Shown here: in pieces, positions 1-8,631 of the stretch | Numbering within the stretch: the first letter of the stretch is position 1 | Layout of the letters: every line of letters begins with the position of its first letter | Assembly (NCBI GenBank): GCA_024233285.1 | Contig: JACKPU010000005.1 | Location: forward strand, 1-64,000 | Direction: 5' to 3' | Length of the DNA: 64,000 nt | DNA from: Opitutaceae bacterium | GTDB taxonomy: Bacteria; Verrucomicrobiota; Verrucomicrobiia; Opitutales; Opitutaceae | Program-made: the position numbers and the translations under genes | The notes under the pieces: model-generated | Told to the model about the DNA's origin: nothing | The model's input: the letters and a program-made list of their open reading frames with translations, nothing else | Databases searched by the model: none

Positions 1-932
1 ACGCCGGCATGGATGTCGTCGAGTTGGCTGACCTTGCTCGCACCGATGAGCACGGTGGTGATTTCGGGGCGGCGGAGCATCCAGAGCACGGCGAATTGGG
101 CGAGGGTGGCGCCGCGGGCCTGGGCGAGTTCGTTGAGCGCGCGGACTTTCTTGATCACCGCCGGGGTGACGTTGGCTTCCTTCAAGAATCCACTCGGTTT
201 GGCCGCGCGTGAATCGGCGGGAATGCCGTCGAGATAGCGGTTGGTCAGCAGGCCCTGCGCGAGCGGCGAAAACGGAATGCAGCCGGCACCGACGTCGCTG
301 AGCGCGGGCAGCAGCTCGGGCTCCACCCAGCGGTTGAACATGTTGTAGAGCGGTTGGTGAATGAGCAGCGGCACGCCCATCTCGCGGAGCAGTTTGGCGG
401 CGTCGCGCGTGCGCGCGGCGTCGTAATTGGAAATGCCGGCATAGAGCGCCTTGCCGCTGCGCACGGCCGAGGCGAGCGCGCCCATCGTTTCCTCGAGCGG
501 GCTCTCCGGATCGGGCCGGTGATGATAAAAGATGTCCACGTAGTCCGTGCCCATGCGACGTAGACTTTGTTCAAGCGAGGTGAGCAAGTATTTGCGCGAA
601 CCCCAATCGCCGTAGGGGCCGGACCACATGCCGTAACCGGCCTTGGTGGAAACGACGAGTTCGTCGCGGAGCGTGGCGAAATCCTGTTTCAGCAGCTTGC
701 CGAAGTTCTCCTCGGCGGAGCCGGGCGGCGGGCCGTAGTTGTTGGCGAGATCGAAATGGGTGATGCCGAGGTCGAAGGCGCGGCGCAGGAGCGCGCGTTG
801 ATTCTCCAGCGGATCGACGCCGCCGAAATTGTGCCAGAGGCCAAGCGAGACGAGCGGGAGTTTGAGACCGCTGCGGCCGCAGCGATTGTAGGCGATGCGC
901 TGATAACGATCAGGGGCGGGGAGATAAGCCAT
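1..932 (-). CDS. Aldo/keto reductase, YghZ/Mgr-like, 3' end cut by window
   Basis: NADPH-dependent oxidoreductase of the AKR superfamily; relatives of the YghZ type reduce L-glyceraldehyde 3-phosphate and small aldehydes in the cytoplasm. The frame opens at the ATG at 932-930 and stays open to the window edge, giving 310 residues of an expected 330-345, so only the C-terminus is missing. The catalytic tetrad is visible as D61, Y66 (in DLANNYGP), K97 (in VVSTKAG) and H138 (in DIFYHHRP). The start MAYLPAPDRY resembles the usual family N-terminus and leaves about 150 bp to the divergent phosphatase gene. The AKR assignment is firm; the substrate is inferred from family only. Confidence 0.88.
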   Translation of the reverse strand, partial: MAYLPAPDRYQRIAYNRCGRSGLKLPLVSLGLWHNFGGVDPLENQRALLRRAFDLGITHFDLANNYGPPPGSAEENFGKLLKQDFATLRDELVVSTKAGYGMWSGPYGDWGSRKYLLTSLEQSLRRMGTDYVDIFYHHRPDPESPLEETMGALASAVRSGKALYAGISNYDAARTRDAAKLLREMGVPLLIHQPLYNMFNRWVEPELLPALSDVGAGCIPFSPLAQGLLTNRYLDGIPADSRAAKPSGFLKEANVTPAVIKKVRALNELAQARGATLAQFAVLWMLRRPEITTVLIGASKVSQLDDIHAG

Positions 933-1082
933 GGAACTAACAAACCGGTGCCATGCGAAAAGCTCAACCCGTTCCTGCGTCATTCCGACTGTCATCGGAT
1001 GCCGGCGGCCCCTTATGCGGGCGTAGTGGCGGGCTGTCCAATGCCATTGCAGTCGACCGGTCAGCGTGCACGCTCTTGGGGC

Positions 1083-1739
1083 ATGAAAACCTTCCGTAGT
1101 TTGACGCTCTTCACGCTGCTGGCCGGTCTGGTCCTGCCGTTAGCCGCGCTGGAGCCAGTGAACCTCTCCGTGGCCAAGGAGGCGGTGATCCGTTACGCGA
1201 ACACGGGCGAGTATGAACGTGATGCCGCGGTGATCGCGCGCTACGCGACCGATTGGATCACGGCACGCGCGGAACGTAAGCTGGAGGGTGAGAAACTGGC
1301 CATCGTCCTGGATATCGATGAAACGGCGCTATCCAATCTCGCGCACATGAAGGAAATGGATTTCGGCTACATTCCCGATCTGTGGGATGCGTGGGTGGCG
1401 AATCATCATGCCCCGCCGATCGAACCGGTGCTGGCGGTCTACCAGCAGGCGCAGCGGCTCGGCATCGAGGTGTTCTTCATCACGGGGCGCCGCGAAAAGG
1501 ACCGGCCCGGCACCGAGAGCAATCTGCGCGCCTCGGGCTACGGCGACTATGTGCACCTGTATTTGAAGCCCGACGATTTTCAGGAGCCGACGCAGGTCTT
1601 CAAAACCGCCACCCGCGAAAAAATTGCCGGCGAAGGCTGGACGATTATTGCCAATCTCGGCGATCAGCAGAGTGATCTCGACGGCGGCGCGTCCGAACGG
1701 ATCTTCAAGCTGCCGAATCCGTTTTACCTGATCAAATGA
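1083..1739 (+). CDS. Exported HAD-family acid phosphatase (class B / IIIB type)
   Basis: A 218-residue phosphomonoesterase of the HAD subfamily IIIB, the family that includes bacterial acid phosphatases and plant vegetative storage proteins. Residues 1-22 form a hydrophobic signal peptide ending in LPLAALE, so it likely acts in the periplasm. The nucleophile motif DIDET lies at 77-81, with D77 as nucleophile and D79 as acid/base; a TGR motif (FFITGRR) follows, and a late GDQQSDLDGG stretch supplies the metal-binding acidic residues. A longer open frame extends upstream to 567, but the ATG at 1083 starts exactly at the signal peptide and avoids overlap with the reductase gene on the other strand. 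Substrate unknown. Confidence 0.85.
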   Translation: MKTFRSLTLFTLLAGLVLPLAALEPVNLSVAKEAVIRYANTGEYERDAAVIARYATDWITARAERKLEGEKLAIVLDIDETALSNLAHMKEMDFGYIPDLWDAWVANHHAPPIEPVLAVYQQAQRLGIEVFFITGRREKDRPGTESNLRASGYGDYVHLYLKPDDFQEPTQVFKTATREKIAGEGWTIIANLGDQQSDLDGGASERIFKLPNPFYLIK

Positions 1740-1789
1740 CACGGAATTGACGCGACACGCCGCGGCGTGGATGGCATGACGGCGCGTTC

Positions 1790-3691
1790 ATGAAAAACGG
1801 CTTGGTATTCGGCGGCCTCGCGCTGCTCTCCCTGTCACTCCTGCCCGCGCAAACCGTGGAGTTGGCGAAGATGGAGGTGGTTGCCTCGCCGATCGTGGAC
1901 GACACGCGGCTGGATGATCACGCGAATCGCACCGTGATCGTCGGCGCCGAACAAATCGAGGCACTCAACGCTCAGGATATTGCGTCGGCGCTGCGCCGCA
2001 CGCCGGGCGTGGCGATCACACGCTACAACGCAGTGGGCGCATTCGGCGGCGGTGAGGGCGGGGCGGTGTTGATTCGCGGGCTCGGTTCGAGCCGGCCCGG
2101 CGGCGAAGTCGTCACGCTGGTGGACGGCGTGCCGAACTACAACGCGGTCTTCAATCATCCGTTGCTCGATTTGATGTCGGTCGATGCGGCGGCGCATCTC
2201 GAGGTCGCGCCTCGTGCGAGTCCGCTGACGGCGGGCAATATATTTGCCTCGATCAATCTCGCGCCGCCTCGCGCGGAGACCGAAGGTGCTTCCGCCGACG
2301 CGATGCTGATGGCGGGCAGCTTCGGCGCGCTGAGCGAAAAGGTCAGTGCGGGTTACAAAGACGAAGCGATTAATATTTATTTGACGCAGAGTCACCGCGC
2401 AGCCGACGGGCATCGACCGGACTCGGACGGTGAATTGAACAACTACCTGTTGCACCTCGGTTGGAATCCGGCGGCGCAGTGGGCAGTGCGTTATCTGCTC
2501 AATCGCACGGACAACGAAGCGACGGATCCGGGTCCGGAGGCGGGTTCGGGTCTGCCGGCCACGCGCGGAGATGTTTATCTGACGGAAAACTGGCTGCATG
2601 CGCTCACGGTGTCATGGAACGGCGAGCGCACGTCCGGTCATTTGAAGGGCTACGTCAATGAAGGCGACGGCATTTGGTTGCGCCGCACGACTTCGAACAA
2701 CGCGGACAGCCTCAACGATTACCGACTGTCCGGGGTGAAGGCGCGCGAAGTGCTCGCGCTCGCCGCGGGCGAATTCACCGTCGGCGCCGATTACGAACTG
2801 ATGGCGGGACGGTCCGTTTCCGTGCCGCCGGGCGCCGCGCCGGCCGTCACGTTCGGGCCGGAGGAGTTTGCGTTGTTCTCCGCCTATGCGGGTTGGAATC
2901 GCACTTGGGAGTCCGGCGACTGGCGGGTGACGCCTTCGATTGGTGCGCGCTGGTATGATCACGAAGAGTTTGGTCGCGCCACGGGCGCGGAGGCCGGCTT
3001 GGTGCTGCGCCGCGGTCAACAGCAATGGCATGTCGCGGCGAATCGCGCGGTGAAGTTTCCGGGACTCGATGTCGCGGCGTTTTCCGTGGTGGCGATTCCG
3101 GCGCTCGGCCAGAGCTGGCGCGCACTTGGGCCGGAGACGCTCGATCAATACGAGCTTGGCTGGCGCGGGGAATTCGAACGCGACACCGTCGTCGAGCTGA
3201 CCGTGTTTCGCTACGCCGGGCGCGATCGCTACGTGTTCGTGCCGCCGCCTCCGCCGCCGTTTCAGTTTTTGAATCTGGAATCGTTTCGCACCGAAGGCGC
3301 GGAACTGGCGGTGACGGTGCGACCGATGGAAACGGTCTCGTTATTCGGTGCGGTGTCCGTGCTCGACGTGCGGCCGGTCGACCTGCCGTATGCGCCGGAA
3401 TTGATGCTGACGGGCGGTGCGACGTGGCGCATCGGCGACAGCTGGACGCTGAATATCGATGGGAGTTACGTATCGGAGCAGCGGGCGGCTTCACAGGCCC
3501 GGGCGAATGGCGCGCCGAATTTCGAGCGCGTGGCGGCGTTTGCCTTGGTCAACGCGCGGCTGGCGTGGCGTTTTGCGCGCGGCGAGGTGTTCGTCGCCGG
3601 CGAGAATCTGCTCGATCGCGACTATCGCTATCGTCCGGGCTATCCGATGCCCGGTGTCGGCGGTTCGATTGGGATCAAGGTGCGGTTCTGA
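1790..3691 (+). CDS. TonB-dependent outer-membrane receptor
   Basis: A 633-residue outer-membrane transporter that would take up a ligand using TonB energy. A signal peptide covers about residues 1-20. The plug domain follows (about 30-160) with typical sequence such as DIASALRRTPGVAI and VLIRGLGSS, and the rest is beta-barrel ending in a C-terminal phenylalanine (IGIKVRF), the usual barrel-assembly signal. No carboxypeptidase-like or STN domain precedes the plug, so this is a short-form receptor. It follows the acid phosphatase gene by 50 bp on the same strand, so the two may be co-transcribed. Ligand unknown. A proline run near residue 484 lies in a surface loop. Confidence 0.88.
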   Translation: MKNGLVFGGLALLSLSLLPAQTVELAKMEVVASPIVDDTRLDDHANRTVIVGAEQIEALNAQDIASALRRTPGVAITRYNAVGAFGGGEGGAVLIRGLGSSRPGGEVVTLVDGVPNYNAVFNHPLLDLMSVDAAAHLEVAPRASPLTAGNIFASINLAPPRAETEGASADAMLMAGSFGALSEKVSAGYKDEAINIYLTQSHRAADGHRPDSDGELNNYLLHLGWNPAAQWAVRYLLNRTDNEATDPGPEAGSGLPATRGDVYLTENWLHALTVSWNGERTSGHLKGYVNEGDGIWLRRTTSNNADSLNDYRLSGVKAREVLALAAGEFTVGADYELMAGRSVSVPPGAAPAVTFGPEEFALFSAYAGWNRTWESGDWRVTPSIGARWYDHEEFGRATGAEAGLVLRRGQQQWHVAANRAVKFPGLDVAAFSVVAIPALGQSWRALGPETLDQYELGWRGEFERDTVVELTVFRYAGRDRYVFVPPPPPPFQFLNLESFRTEGAELAVTVRPMETVSLFGAVSVLDVRPVDLPYAPELMLTGGATWRIGDSWTLNIDGSYVSEQRAASQARANGAPNFERVAAFALVNARLAWRFARGEVFVAGENLLDRDYRYRPGYPMPGVGGSIGIKVRF

Positions 3692-3730
3692 TGCCCGGGC
3701 CACCCGGCCCTGCCGTGGACCTGCTGCAAA

Positions 3731-3759
3731 TAAAAAGGCGGGGATGAAAATCCCCGCCT
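3731..3759 (-). terminator. Rho-independent terminator of the coiled-coil gene
   Basis: Perfect 9-bp stem AGGCGGGGA / TCCCCGCCT (3736-3744 and 3751-3759) with a 6-base loop. Read on the minus strand it is followed by a T run (3731-3736 are TAAAAA on the plus strand), so it ends transcription of the gene at 3784-4596. It may also slow plus-strand transcription from the receptor gene, although no T run follows on that side. Confidence 0.8.
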
Positions 3760-3783
3760 GGCAAAGTGAATGAGTGATTTGGA

Positions 3784-4596
3784 TCAGCGCGTGGGCTGCT
3801 GCGCCTGCACGTCTTCGAGCCGCTTTTCGATTTCGGCCATCTGTTCGATCAGCTCCTGGGCGACCTTGTCCTTGTCGCGCTTGTCGACGATGTTGAAGTG
3901 CGCGACGTCCTTGACGATGTTGGCGGGCAGGGTGAGCAGGCGGGTGATGAGGCCCTGGTCCTTTTGTGAACTGAGGTAGAGCGCGGTGAGCTCGTGCGAG
4001 AGCTTGAGGGCTTCCTGCGCGGCGGCCTGCGTCTCCATCAGGTTGTTGTTCAGTTGCTGGTTCTTCGCGAGCTCGGAGGTCAGCACGGTGCCGACCTGTT
4101 CGGAGATGCGCTTGCTGTAGGCCTCGATCGATTCGCGGGTGAGATTCTGGTCCTTCGACATCTCCGCGAGAATCGGCGAGATCTTGTCGGCCATGCGCGA
4201 GGAGACCTTGTCGATCTGCTCGTTCTGCATTTGCTCGGCTTCCTCGGGGGTGGACGGCAGCGCGTTGTAAGGTTGCACGCGCTTGGCGATGGCCTCGGCG
4301 AGGGCGTCGACTTTCTCCTGGTTGAGCTTCGCGATCTCTTCGTCGGTCATGAACATGTCGGCCTGACGTTTGGAAATCGCGTCCTTGAGCAGTTGATCCA
4401 CCGCGGCGATTTGCCGGCGGTTGTCCTCGGCGGCGGCCTTGAGTGCGTCGTTTTGTTCGCGCAGCGGTTCGAGTTCCTTCTGCTGCGAGGCAGCCATGTT
4501 GGAGATCGTCTGCAGGTGCAGCCAGTAGGCGGCGCCGACCACGATGATGACGGTCAGCAGAATGGTGGGGAATTGCTCTTTAAGTTTTTGCCACAT
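3784..4596 (-). CDS. Membrane-anchored coiled-coil protein, unknown function
   Basis: A 270-residue protein with one N-terminal transmembrane helix (about residues 10-28, LLTVIIVVGAAYWLHL) followed by a long charged, glutamine- and lysine-rich region with heptad character to the C-terminus. The topology predicts a short cytoplasmic tail and a periplasmic coiled-coil domain. No catalytic motif is visible and I do not recognise the family. It is monocistronic, with its own terminator downstream, and faces the small gene at 4715 across about 120 bp. Confidence 0.75.
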   Translation of the reverse strand: MWQKLKEQFPTILLTVIIVVGAAYWLHLQTISNMAASQQKELEPLREQNDALKAAAEDNRRQIAAVDQLLKDAISKRQADMFMTDEEIAKLNQEKVDALAEAIAKRVQPYNALPSTPEEAEQMQNEQIDKVSSRMADKISPILAEMSKDQNLTRESIEAYSKRISEQVGTVLTSELAKNQQLNNNLMETQAAAQEALKLSHELTALYLSSQKDQGLITRLLTLPANIVKDVAHFNIVDKRDKDKVAQELIEQMAEIEKRLEDVQAQQPTR

Positions 4597-4714
4597 GGAA
4601 GGGATGGGTTGGTGGGGTTGGAGGAGAGAATGCGGAATGGGCGCCGGATTGCAATGTTGCGCTGGGAACGTGGTTTGCGGTTGTTTTTGGAACGGACCTG
4701 CGCAGCGTGGCCGC

Positions 4715-5023
4715 GTGAGCCTGAATCGCAGCGAGCAGATGCTATTTGATTATTGGGAGGCGAATCCCGACGAGAGACAATTCTGGCGGGACAAAGTTCA
4801 GACGGCCGTGCGGGCGGCGGTGGATGAACACGCCGCGGCCTTCCGGTTGGAAGCGGATCTTTGGGCGTATTTCGTTGAGCGTAGCGGAGTTGTGGCGCCG
4901 TTTCGCGAGGTGGCGGGCCGGGAGGGTTTGACCCGCACCAGCATGCGCAACCTGGCCGATTACCTCATCCGGCTGTGGACGGAGCCCCGGCCCAAGCCCA
5001 AACGCGCCCGACCGGTTTGGTAA
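4715..5023 (+). CDS. Small hypothetical protein
   Basis: A 102-residue acidic-to-basic protein with no signal peptide or membrane segment, rich in W, R and E (LFDYWEANPDERQFWRDKV near the start) and ending in a basic, proline-rich tail (PRPKPKRARPVW). The frame is open from 4544, but the upstream part overlaps the neighbouring gene's leader and is low quality. I chose the GTG at 4715; the ATG at 4739 is the alternative. Function unknown. Its composition could fit a nucleic-acid or protein-binding adaptor, but nothing specific supports that. Confidence 0.55.
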   Translation: MSLNRSEQMLFDYWEANPDERQFWRDKVQTAVRAAVDEHAAAFRLEADLWAYFVERSGVVAPFREVAGREGLTRTSMRNLADYLIRLWTEPRPKPKRARPVW

Positions 5024-5130
5024 AAATTCAACGGAAAACCCTGCCCGGGAGGGGGATAAAATTTTGTTTTCCTGAGGGCTTGAAAATCTCGTTCAAAGGA
5101 CGACTTTAGCCGTCCCTCACCGCCGTCCTT

Positions 5131-5160
5131 TTGTCACTTGCATTGCCATGCGGTTATATC
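5131..5160 (+). promoter_or_regulatory. Candidate promoter before a short transcript
   Basis: A TTGTCA hexamer at 5131-5136 is followed after 17 bases by TTATAT (or TATATC after 18), resembling sigma-70 -35 and -10 boxes. A transcript starting just downstream would run only about 55 nt to the terminator at 5180-5220, so this may drive a very small RNA rather than the PhoH gene. Confidence 0.35.
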
Positions 5161-5179
5161 AGGCGGTTAAGAGGAAATC

Positions 5180-5220
5180 AGGCGGATCGTCCAGGGGTGG
5201 CGATCCGCCTCCCTTTTTTT
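5180..5220 (+). terminator. Rho-independent terminator between the small gene and phoH
   Basis: Perfect 10-bp stem AGGCGGATCG (5180-5189) / CGATCCGCCT (5201-5210) with an 11-base loop, then CCC and seven Ts. It lies about 155 bp after the small gene at 4715-5023 and about 100 bp before the PhoH gene, so it either ends that gene or defines the 3' end of a short RNA. The rest of 5024-5321 holds no gene that I can see. Confidence 0.85.
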
Positions 5221-5321
5221 AGGGCGGAGTCGTTGGTGGATGGCGGAATTGAAACAATTTTGCGTCGGCCTCAACTCCAGCATCGACAAGCCCGGCGGTT
5301 ATTCACAACTTGCTCACACCG

Positions 5322-6857
5322 ATGGAATACCTGCGCGGGGCGACAGCCTCACATTCGCGGCAAAGGGTTTCGGGCAAGGTGAAAACCTTCGTGCTCGACA
5401 CGAATGTTTTACTCCACGATCCGCAATCCCTCTTCAAATTCGAGGACAACAACCTCGCCATTCCGGTGGAGGTTCTGGAGGAACTCGATTCAATCAAAAA
5501 CGAGCAGTCCACCGAGCGCGGACGCAACGCCCGCCGGGTGCACCGCCTCCTGCAGGAACTGCTCCCCGATTCCCGGGCGATGCACGAGGGCGTCAAATTG
5601 GAGAACGGCGGCACGCTGTCGGTCATCATCAATCCCTATCTGCTGGATCCGGCCCGCACGTCGCCGGCCATGCAGCGGTTGAAGGCCATCCTGCCGGACC
5701 TCTCGAAAAAGGACAACCGGATCATCGCCGCCGCGCTCTTTGTGCAGGAGCAGTTTCCGCCGCCGACCGTGCTCGTGACGAAGGACGTCAACGTGCAGCT
5801 CAAGGCCCGGGCTGTCGGTCTCGAATCCGAGGACTATCTCAACGACAAGGTCCCGGAGGAAGTCGACGAGGCCAGCTACCATGAAATTGCGGTCAACGTG
5901 CACGAGTTGCAGCGCTTCTGTTCAGAAGGCGCGTTCGAACTCGATCCGGCGATCGCGGCCCCGCTCTACCTCAATCAATACGTCATGCTGCGTTCGGCCG
6001 AGGGCAAGACGATGCCCGCGCGCTATTTCGGCGAGCGCATCGTGCGCCGCCTGCAGCTGCCCGATTTCGTGAAGGCCCCCGGCGGCATTCCGATCCGGGC
6101 GCGCAATCTCGAACAGCAGTTCCTGATGGATGCATTGCTGGACGACTCGGTGAATCTCGTCACTTGCTTCGGCAAAGCCGGCACCGGCAAAACGATTCTG
6201 ACCATCGCCTGCGCCATCGCGCAGATCTTCGATGAGGAATGCACGTATGACGGTGTGTCGATCTCGCGCCCCGTGATCGCGCTCGGCAAGGACATCGGAT
6301 TTCTTCCCGGCACGCTGGAGGAAAAGATGAAGCCCTGGCTGCAGCCTTACTACGATGCGCTCGAAGTGCTCATGCCCTCGAAACCGCCGAAGGAACCGCA
6401 GTTTGCCGCGAAGAAGGTTTCTAAGAAGAAGCACAAGCGGCACGACGAACAGCTCGCGATGGCAGCGGCCGGCGCCCCCGCGGTGAACAGCGCGCCCAAC
6501 GGAGGTCCGGCACCGCTGATCAAGCCCTACGAACGGCTCCTGCGCACCGGCATCGTCGAAATCGAGGCGCTGGCCTTCATTCGCGGCCGCTCAATCGCGC
6601 GCCGGTTCTTCATTCTCGACGAGGCCCAGCAACTCACCCCGCACGAAGTGAAGACCGTGCTCACGCGCATTTCCGAAGGCTCGAAGATCGTGCTCATCGG
6701 CGACCCGGCGCAGATCGACAATCCTTACGTCGATTCGCGCAGCAACGGACTCGTCTACGCGCACAATTGCATGAAAGGCCAGTCGCTCGCCGCCCACGTC
6801 AAGCTGACCAAGGGCGAACGCTCCAAACTCGCCGAACTCGCGGCGGATTTGCTTTAA
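5322..6857 (+). CDS. PIN-domain/PhoH-family ATPase
   Basis: A 511-residue fusion of an N-terminal PIN ribonuclease-like domain (FVLDTNVLLHDP near residue 22, with conserved acidic residues around 47-110) and a C-terminal PhoH NTPase domain. The Walker A motif GKAGTGKT lies at about 284-291 and the Walker B FILDEAQQL near 430-438. Proteins of this architecture are linked to RNA processing or decay. A lysine-rich insert (KKVSKKKHKRHD) in the ATPase domain is unusual. Start choice is uncertain: TTG at 5310, ATG at 5322 and GTG at 5379 are all in frame, and the last best matches homologues that begin close to the PIN strand. A strong terminator sits upstream, so it has its own promoter. Confidence 0.88.
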   Translation: MEYLRGATASHSRQRVSGKVKTFVLDTNVLLHDPQSLFKFEDNNLAIPVEVLEELDSIKNEQSTERGRNARRVHRLLQELLPDSRAMHEGVKLENGGTLSVIINPYLLDPARTSPAMQRLKAILPDLSKKDNRIIAAALFVQEQFPPPTVLVTKDVNVQLKARAVGLESEDYLNDKVPEEVDEASYHEIAVNVHELQRFCSEGAFELDPAIAAPLYLNQYVMLRSAEGKTMPARYFGERIVRRLQLPDFVKAPGGIPIRARNLEQQFLMDALLDDSVNLVTCFGKAGTGKTILTIACAIAQIFDEECTYDGVSISRPVIALGKDIGFLPGTLEEKMKPWLQPYYDALEVLMPSKPPKEPQFAAKKVSKKKHKRHDEQLAMAAAGAPAVNSAPNGGPAPLIKPYERLLRTGIVEIEALAFIRGRSIARRFFILDEAQQLTPHEVKTVLTRISEGSKIVLIGDPAQIDNPYVDSRSNGLVYAHNCMKGQSLAAHVKLTKGERSKLAELAADLL

Positions 6858-6872
6858 GGCGCTTCGCATGTA

Positions 6873-6895
6873 GGGCGGGATCAGCGATCCCGCCC
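6873..6895. repeat. REP-like palindrome between convergent genes
   Basis: Perfect inverted repeat GGGCGGGATC / GATCCCGCCC with a 3-base loop, between the stop of the PhoH gene and the stop of the DUF6580 gene. The same unit occurs at 54399-54471, which marks it as a dispersed palindromic element. Here it may also act as a bidirectional terminator, although no T run follows. Confidence 0.7.
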
Positions 6896-6901
6896 GACAA
6901 C

Positions 6902-7480
6902 TCAAGCCGCGGCGCCGGTCTTCAACAGACTCGGTTGGGCGTGCTTGAGCGCGGCGTATTCCATGCCGACGGCGAACAGGCCGGTGAAGAGGAGATCACT
7001 GACGAGGGAGTTGCGGAAGAACAGCAGCGTGGGCGGAAACTGGGGATGGCCCACGGTCATGGCCTGCCACCAGCCGGCGAGCGATTTGGCGTAGACCATG
7101 TCGCCGGCCCAGGCTGCGGTGTTGGTGACGAGGTAAAAGATGATCGCGCCGCCGAGTGCGCCCGAGAACAGATTGAGCCACGATTTGCGCTGGGCGACCA
7201 TCCAGCCGAGGCCGATGGCGATCGCAAAGCAGGCCGTGCGGATCAGCATGCCGCCGAGCGACCATGCATAGCCGAACTGCTCGGCGTAGTAGTGATCCAG
7301 ATACAAATCCGACAGCGCCAGCGCGGCGAGCGGCACGAGCCAGAGCCAGCGATTGCGGAAATAGACGCCACCGCAAAAGGCCAGCGCCATGAGGGGCGAG
7401 AAATTGACGAGATTGGGATCCCACGCCGCGACGATGCGGTAGCCGGCGGCGAGCACGATGACGATCAAGGCGAATAACAT
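6902..7480 (-). CDS. DUF6580-family integral membrane protein
   Basis: A 192-residue membrane protein with about five hydrophobic helices, beginning directly in the first (MLFALIVIVLAAGYR) and followed by NFSPLMALAFCGG, a signature of the DUF6580 family. Members resemble the small membrane components of vitamin or ECF-type uptake systems in topology, but function is not established. The frame can extend to a TTG at 7516; I prefer the ATG at 7480 because the helix starts there. It follows the cobalamin adenosyltransferase gene by 45 bp on the same strand and is probably the last gene of that chain; a corrinoid-related role is only a guess from position. Confidence 0.75.
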   Translation of the reverse strand: MLFALIVIVLAAGYRIVAAWDPNLVNFSPLMALAFCGGVYFRNRWLWLVPLAALALSDLYLDHYYAEQFGYAWSLGGMLIRTACFAIAIGLGWMVAQRKSWLNLFSGALGGAIIFYLVTNTAAWAGDMVYAKSLAGWWQAMTVGHPQFPPTLLFFRNSLVSDLLFTGLFAVGMEYAALKHAQPSLLKTGAAA

Positions 7481-7525
7481 GTCGTGGACGATAGCAGGGC
7501 GGTGCGAGCGGGCCAATGGAAAATG

Positions 7526-8065
7526 TCAGACCGGCTGTTCCGCCGCGCGCGCCAGCAGCCAGAGCAGATCGGACAGCCGGTTCAAATACGCGCCGAGCAA
7601 CGGCCGCGGCGTGCGCCCGTGCGCGGGCAACGTCAGCAGACGACGCTCGGCCCGCCGGGCGGTGACACGCGCGGTGTCGAAGGCGATCGCGGCGGGATTC
7701 GCGCCGGGCGTGGCCCAGCCGTCAAATTTCAAGCCCCCGGCCTCGAGCACGGTGATTCGGGTTTCGAGTTCCGACAGGGCCGATGCATCCAGCTTGGCGA
7801 AATTGGCCCCCTGCCAGCGCGGGAGGTCGGTTTCGGCGCAGGAAACCTCGCCCATCAGCGCGACGAGGTTGCGCTGCACGCCTTCGAGCAGGGCCTTGAT
7901 CGTTTGGTCCGCGGCAGCGCACTTGGCCGCACCCAGCGCGACGTTGAGTTCATCCAGCGCGCCGACGGCCTCGATTTGCGGATGCGTTTTGGCGACGCGC
8001 TGGCCGTAGAGCAGACTGGTCGTGCCATCGTCGCCGGTCTTGGTGGCGATGGAGCGATGACTCAT
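7526..8065 (-). CDS. Cob(I)alamin adenosyltransferase, PduO/MMAB type
   Basis: A 179-residue ATP:cob(I)alamin adenosyltransferase that makes adenosylcobalamin from reduced corrinoid in the cytoplasm. The N-terminal ATP-binding segment TKTGDDGTTSLLYG is near residues 8-21, and the conserved arginine motif ARRAERR lies near the middle of the C-terminal half; length matches the family. The ATG at 8065 overlaps the stop of the deformylase gene in an ATGA arrangement, implying translational coupling. A longer upstream reading has no family match. Adenosylcobalamin enzymes are not visible in this window. Confidence 0.92.
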   Translation of the reverse strand: MSHRSIATKTGDDGTTSLLYGQRVAKTHPQIEAVGALDELNVALGAAKCAAADQTIKALLEGVQRNLVALMGEVSCAETDLPRWQGANFAKLDASALSELETRITVLEAGGLKFDGWATPGANPAAIAFDTARVTARRAERRLLTLPAHGRTPRPLLGAYLNRLSDLLWLLARAAEQPV

Positions 8066-8631
8066 GACGGCGAGGCGGCCTTGGTGGCGGCGGCCAGTTC
8101 CTTGACCGCCTTGTCGATGCGACTGCGCACGCGTTTCTCCATGCGGTCGATGAAGAGCGTGCCGTTGAGGTGATCGACTTCGTGCTGGATGCAACGGGCG
8201 AACAGGCCGTCGCATTCGAGCACGTGGGGCACGCCGTTTTGATCCTGAAACGTGACGGCAATCGCATCAGGACGAATCACGTCGCCGCGAATCTCGGGAA
8301 AGGACAGGCAGCCCTCCTCGTAAATGTAATCATCGGTGCCGGGTTTGACCGTGACTTCCGGGTTCACGATCACCATCGGCATGAACAGGTCGAGCGGCGG
8401 TTTCGCGCCGTCGAGTTGCCACGTGAAATCGATTTCCGCGGCCCGCAGGTCCACGACGCAAAGCTGCAGCGCCCGGCCGATTTGCTGCGCCGCCAGGCCG
8501 ATGCCGCGGGCGTTGTGCATGGTTTCGATCATGTCATGCGCGAGCGTGGCGAGGTCCGCGTCGAAGGCGGTGATGCGGGCGCCCTTTTCGCGCAGCACGG
8601 GGGAGTTGTAGTGAACAATTGGCAAAGACAT
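8062..8631 (-). CDS. def: Peptide deformylase
   Basis: A 189-residue metallohydrolase that removes the N-formyl group from nascent proteins. All three signatures are present: GIGLAAQQIG, EEGCLSFPE (with the metal-ligand Cys) and QHEVDHLNG (two metal-ligand His and the catalytic Glu). The start MSLPIVHYNSPVLR is canonical. Its ATG overlaps the stop of the upstream methyltransferase gene (TGATG), and its own stop overlaps the start of the adenosyltransferase gene, so it sits in a coupled chain. The usual partner fmt is not adjacent. Confidence 0.95.
   Translation of the reverse strand: MSLPIVHYNSPVLREKGARITAFDADLATLAHDMIETMHNARGIGLAAQQIGRALQLCVVDLRAAEIDFTWQLDGAKPPLDLFMPMVIVNPEVTVKPGTDDYIYEEGCLSFPEIRGDVIRPDAIAVTFQDQNGVPHVLECDGLFARCIQHEVDHLNGTLFIDRMEKRVRSRIDKAVKELAAATKAASPS

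Noticed and set aside
567..1082. Upstream extension of the acid phosphatase frame
   Set aside because: It overlaps the aldo/keto reductase gene on the opposite strand, and a proper signal peptide begins at 1083.
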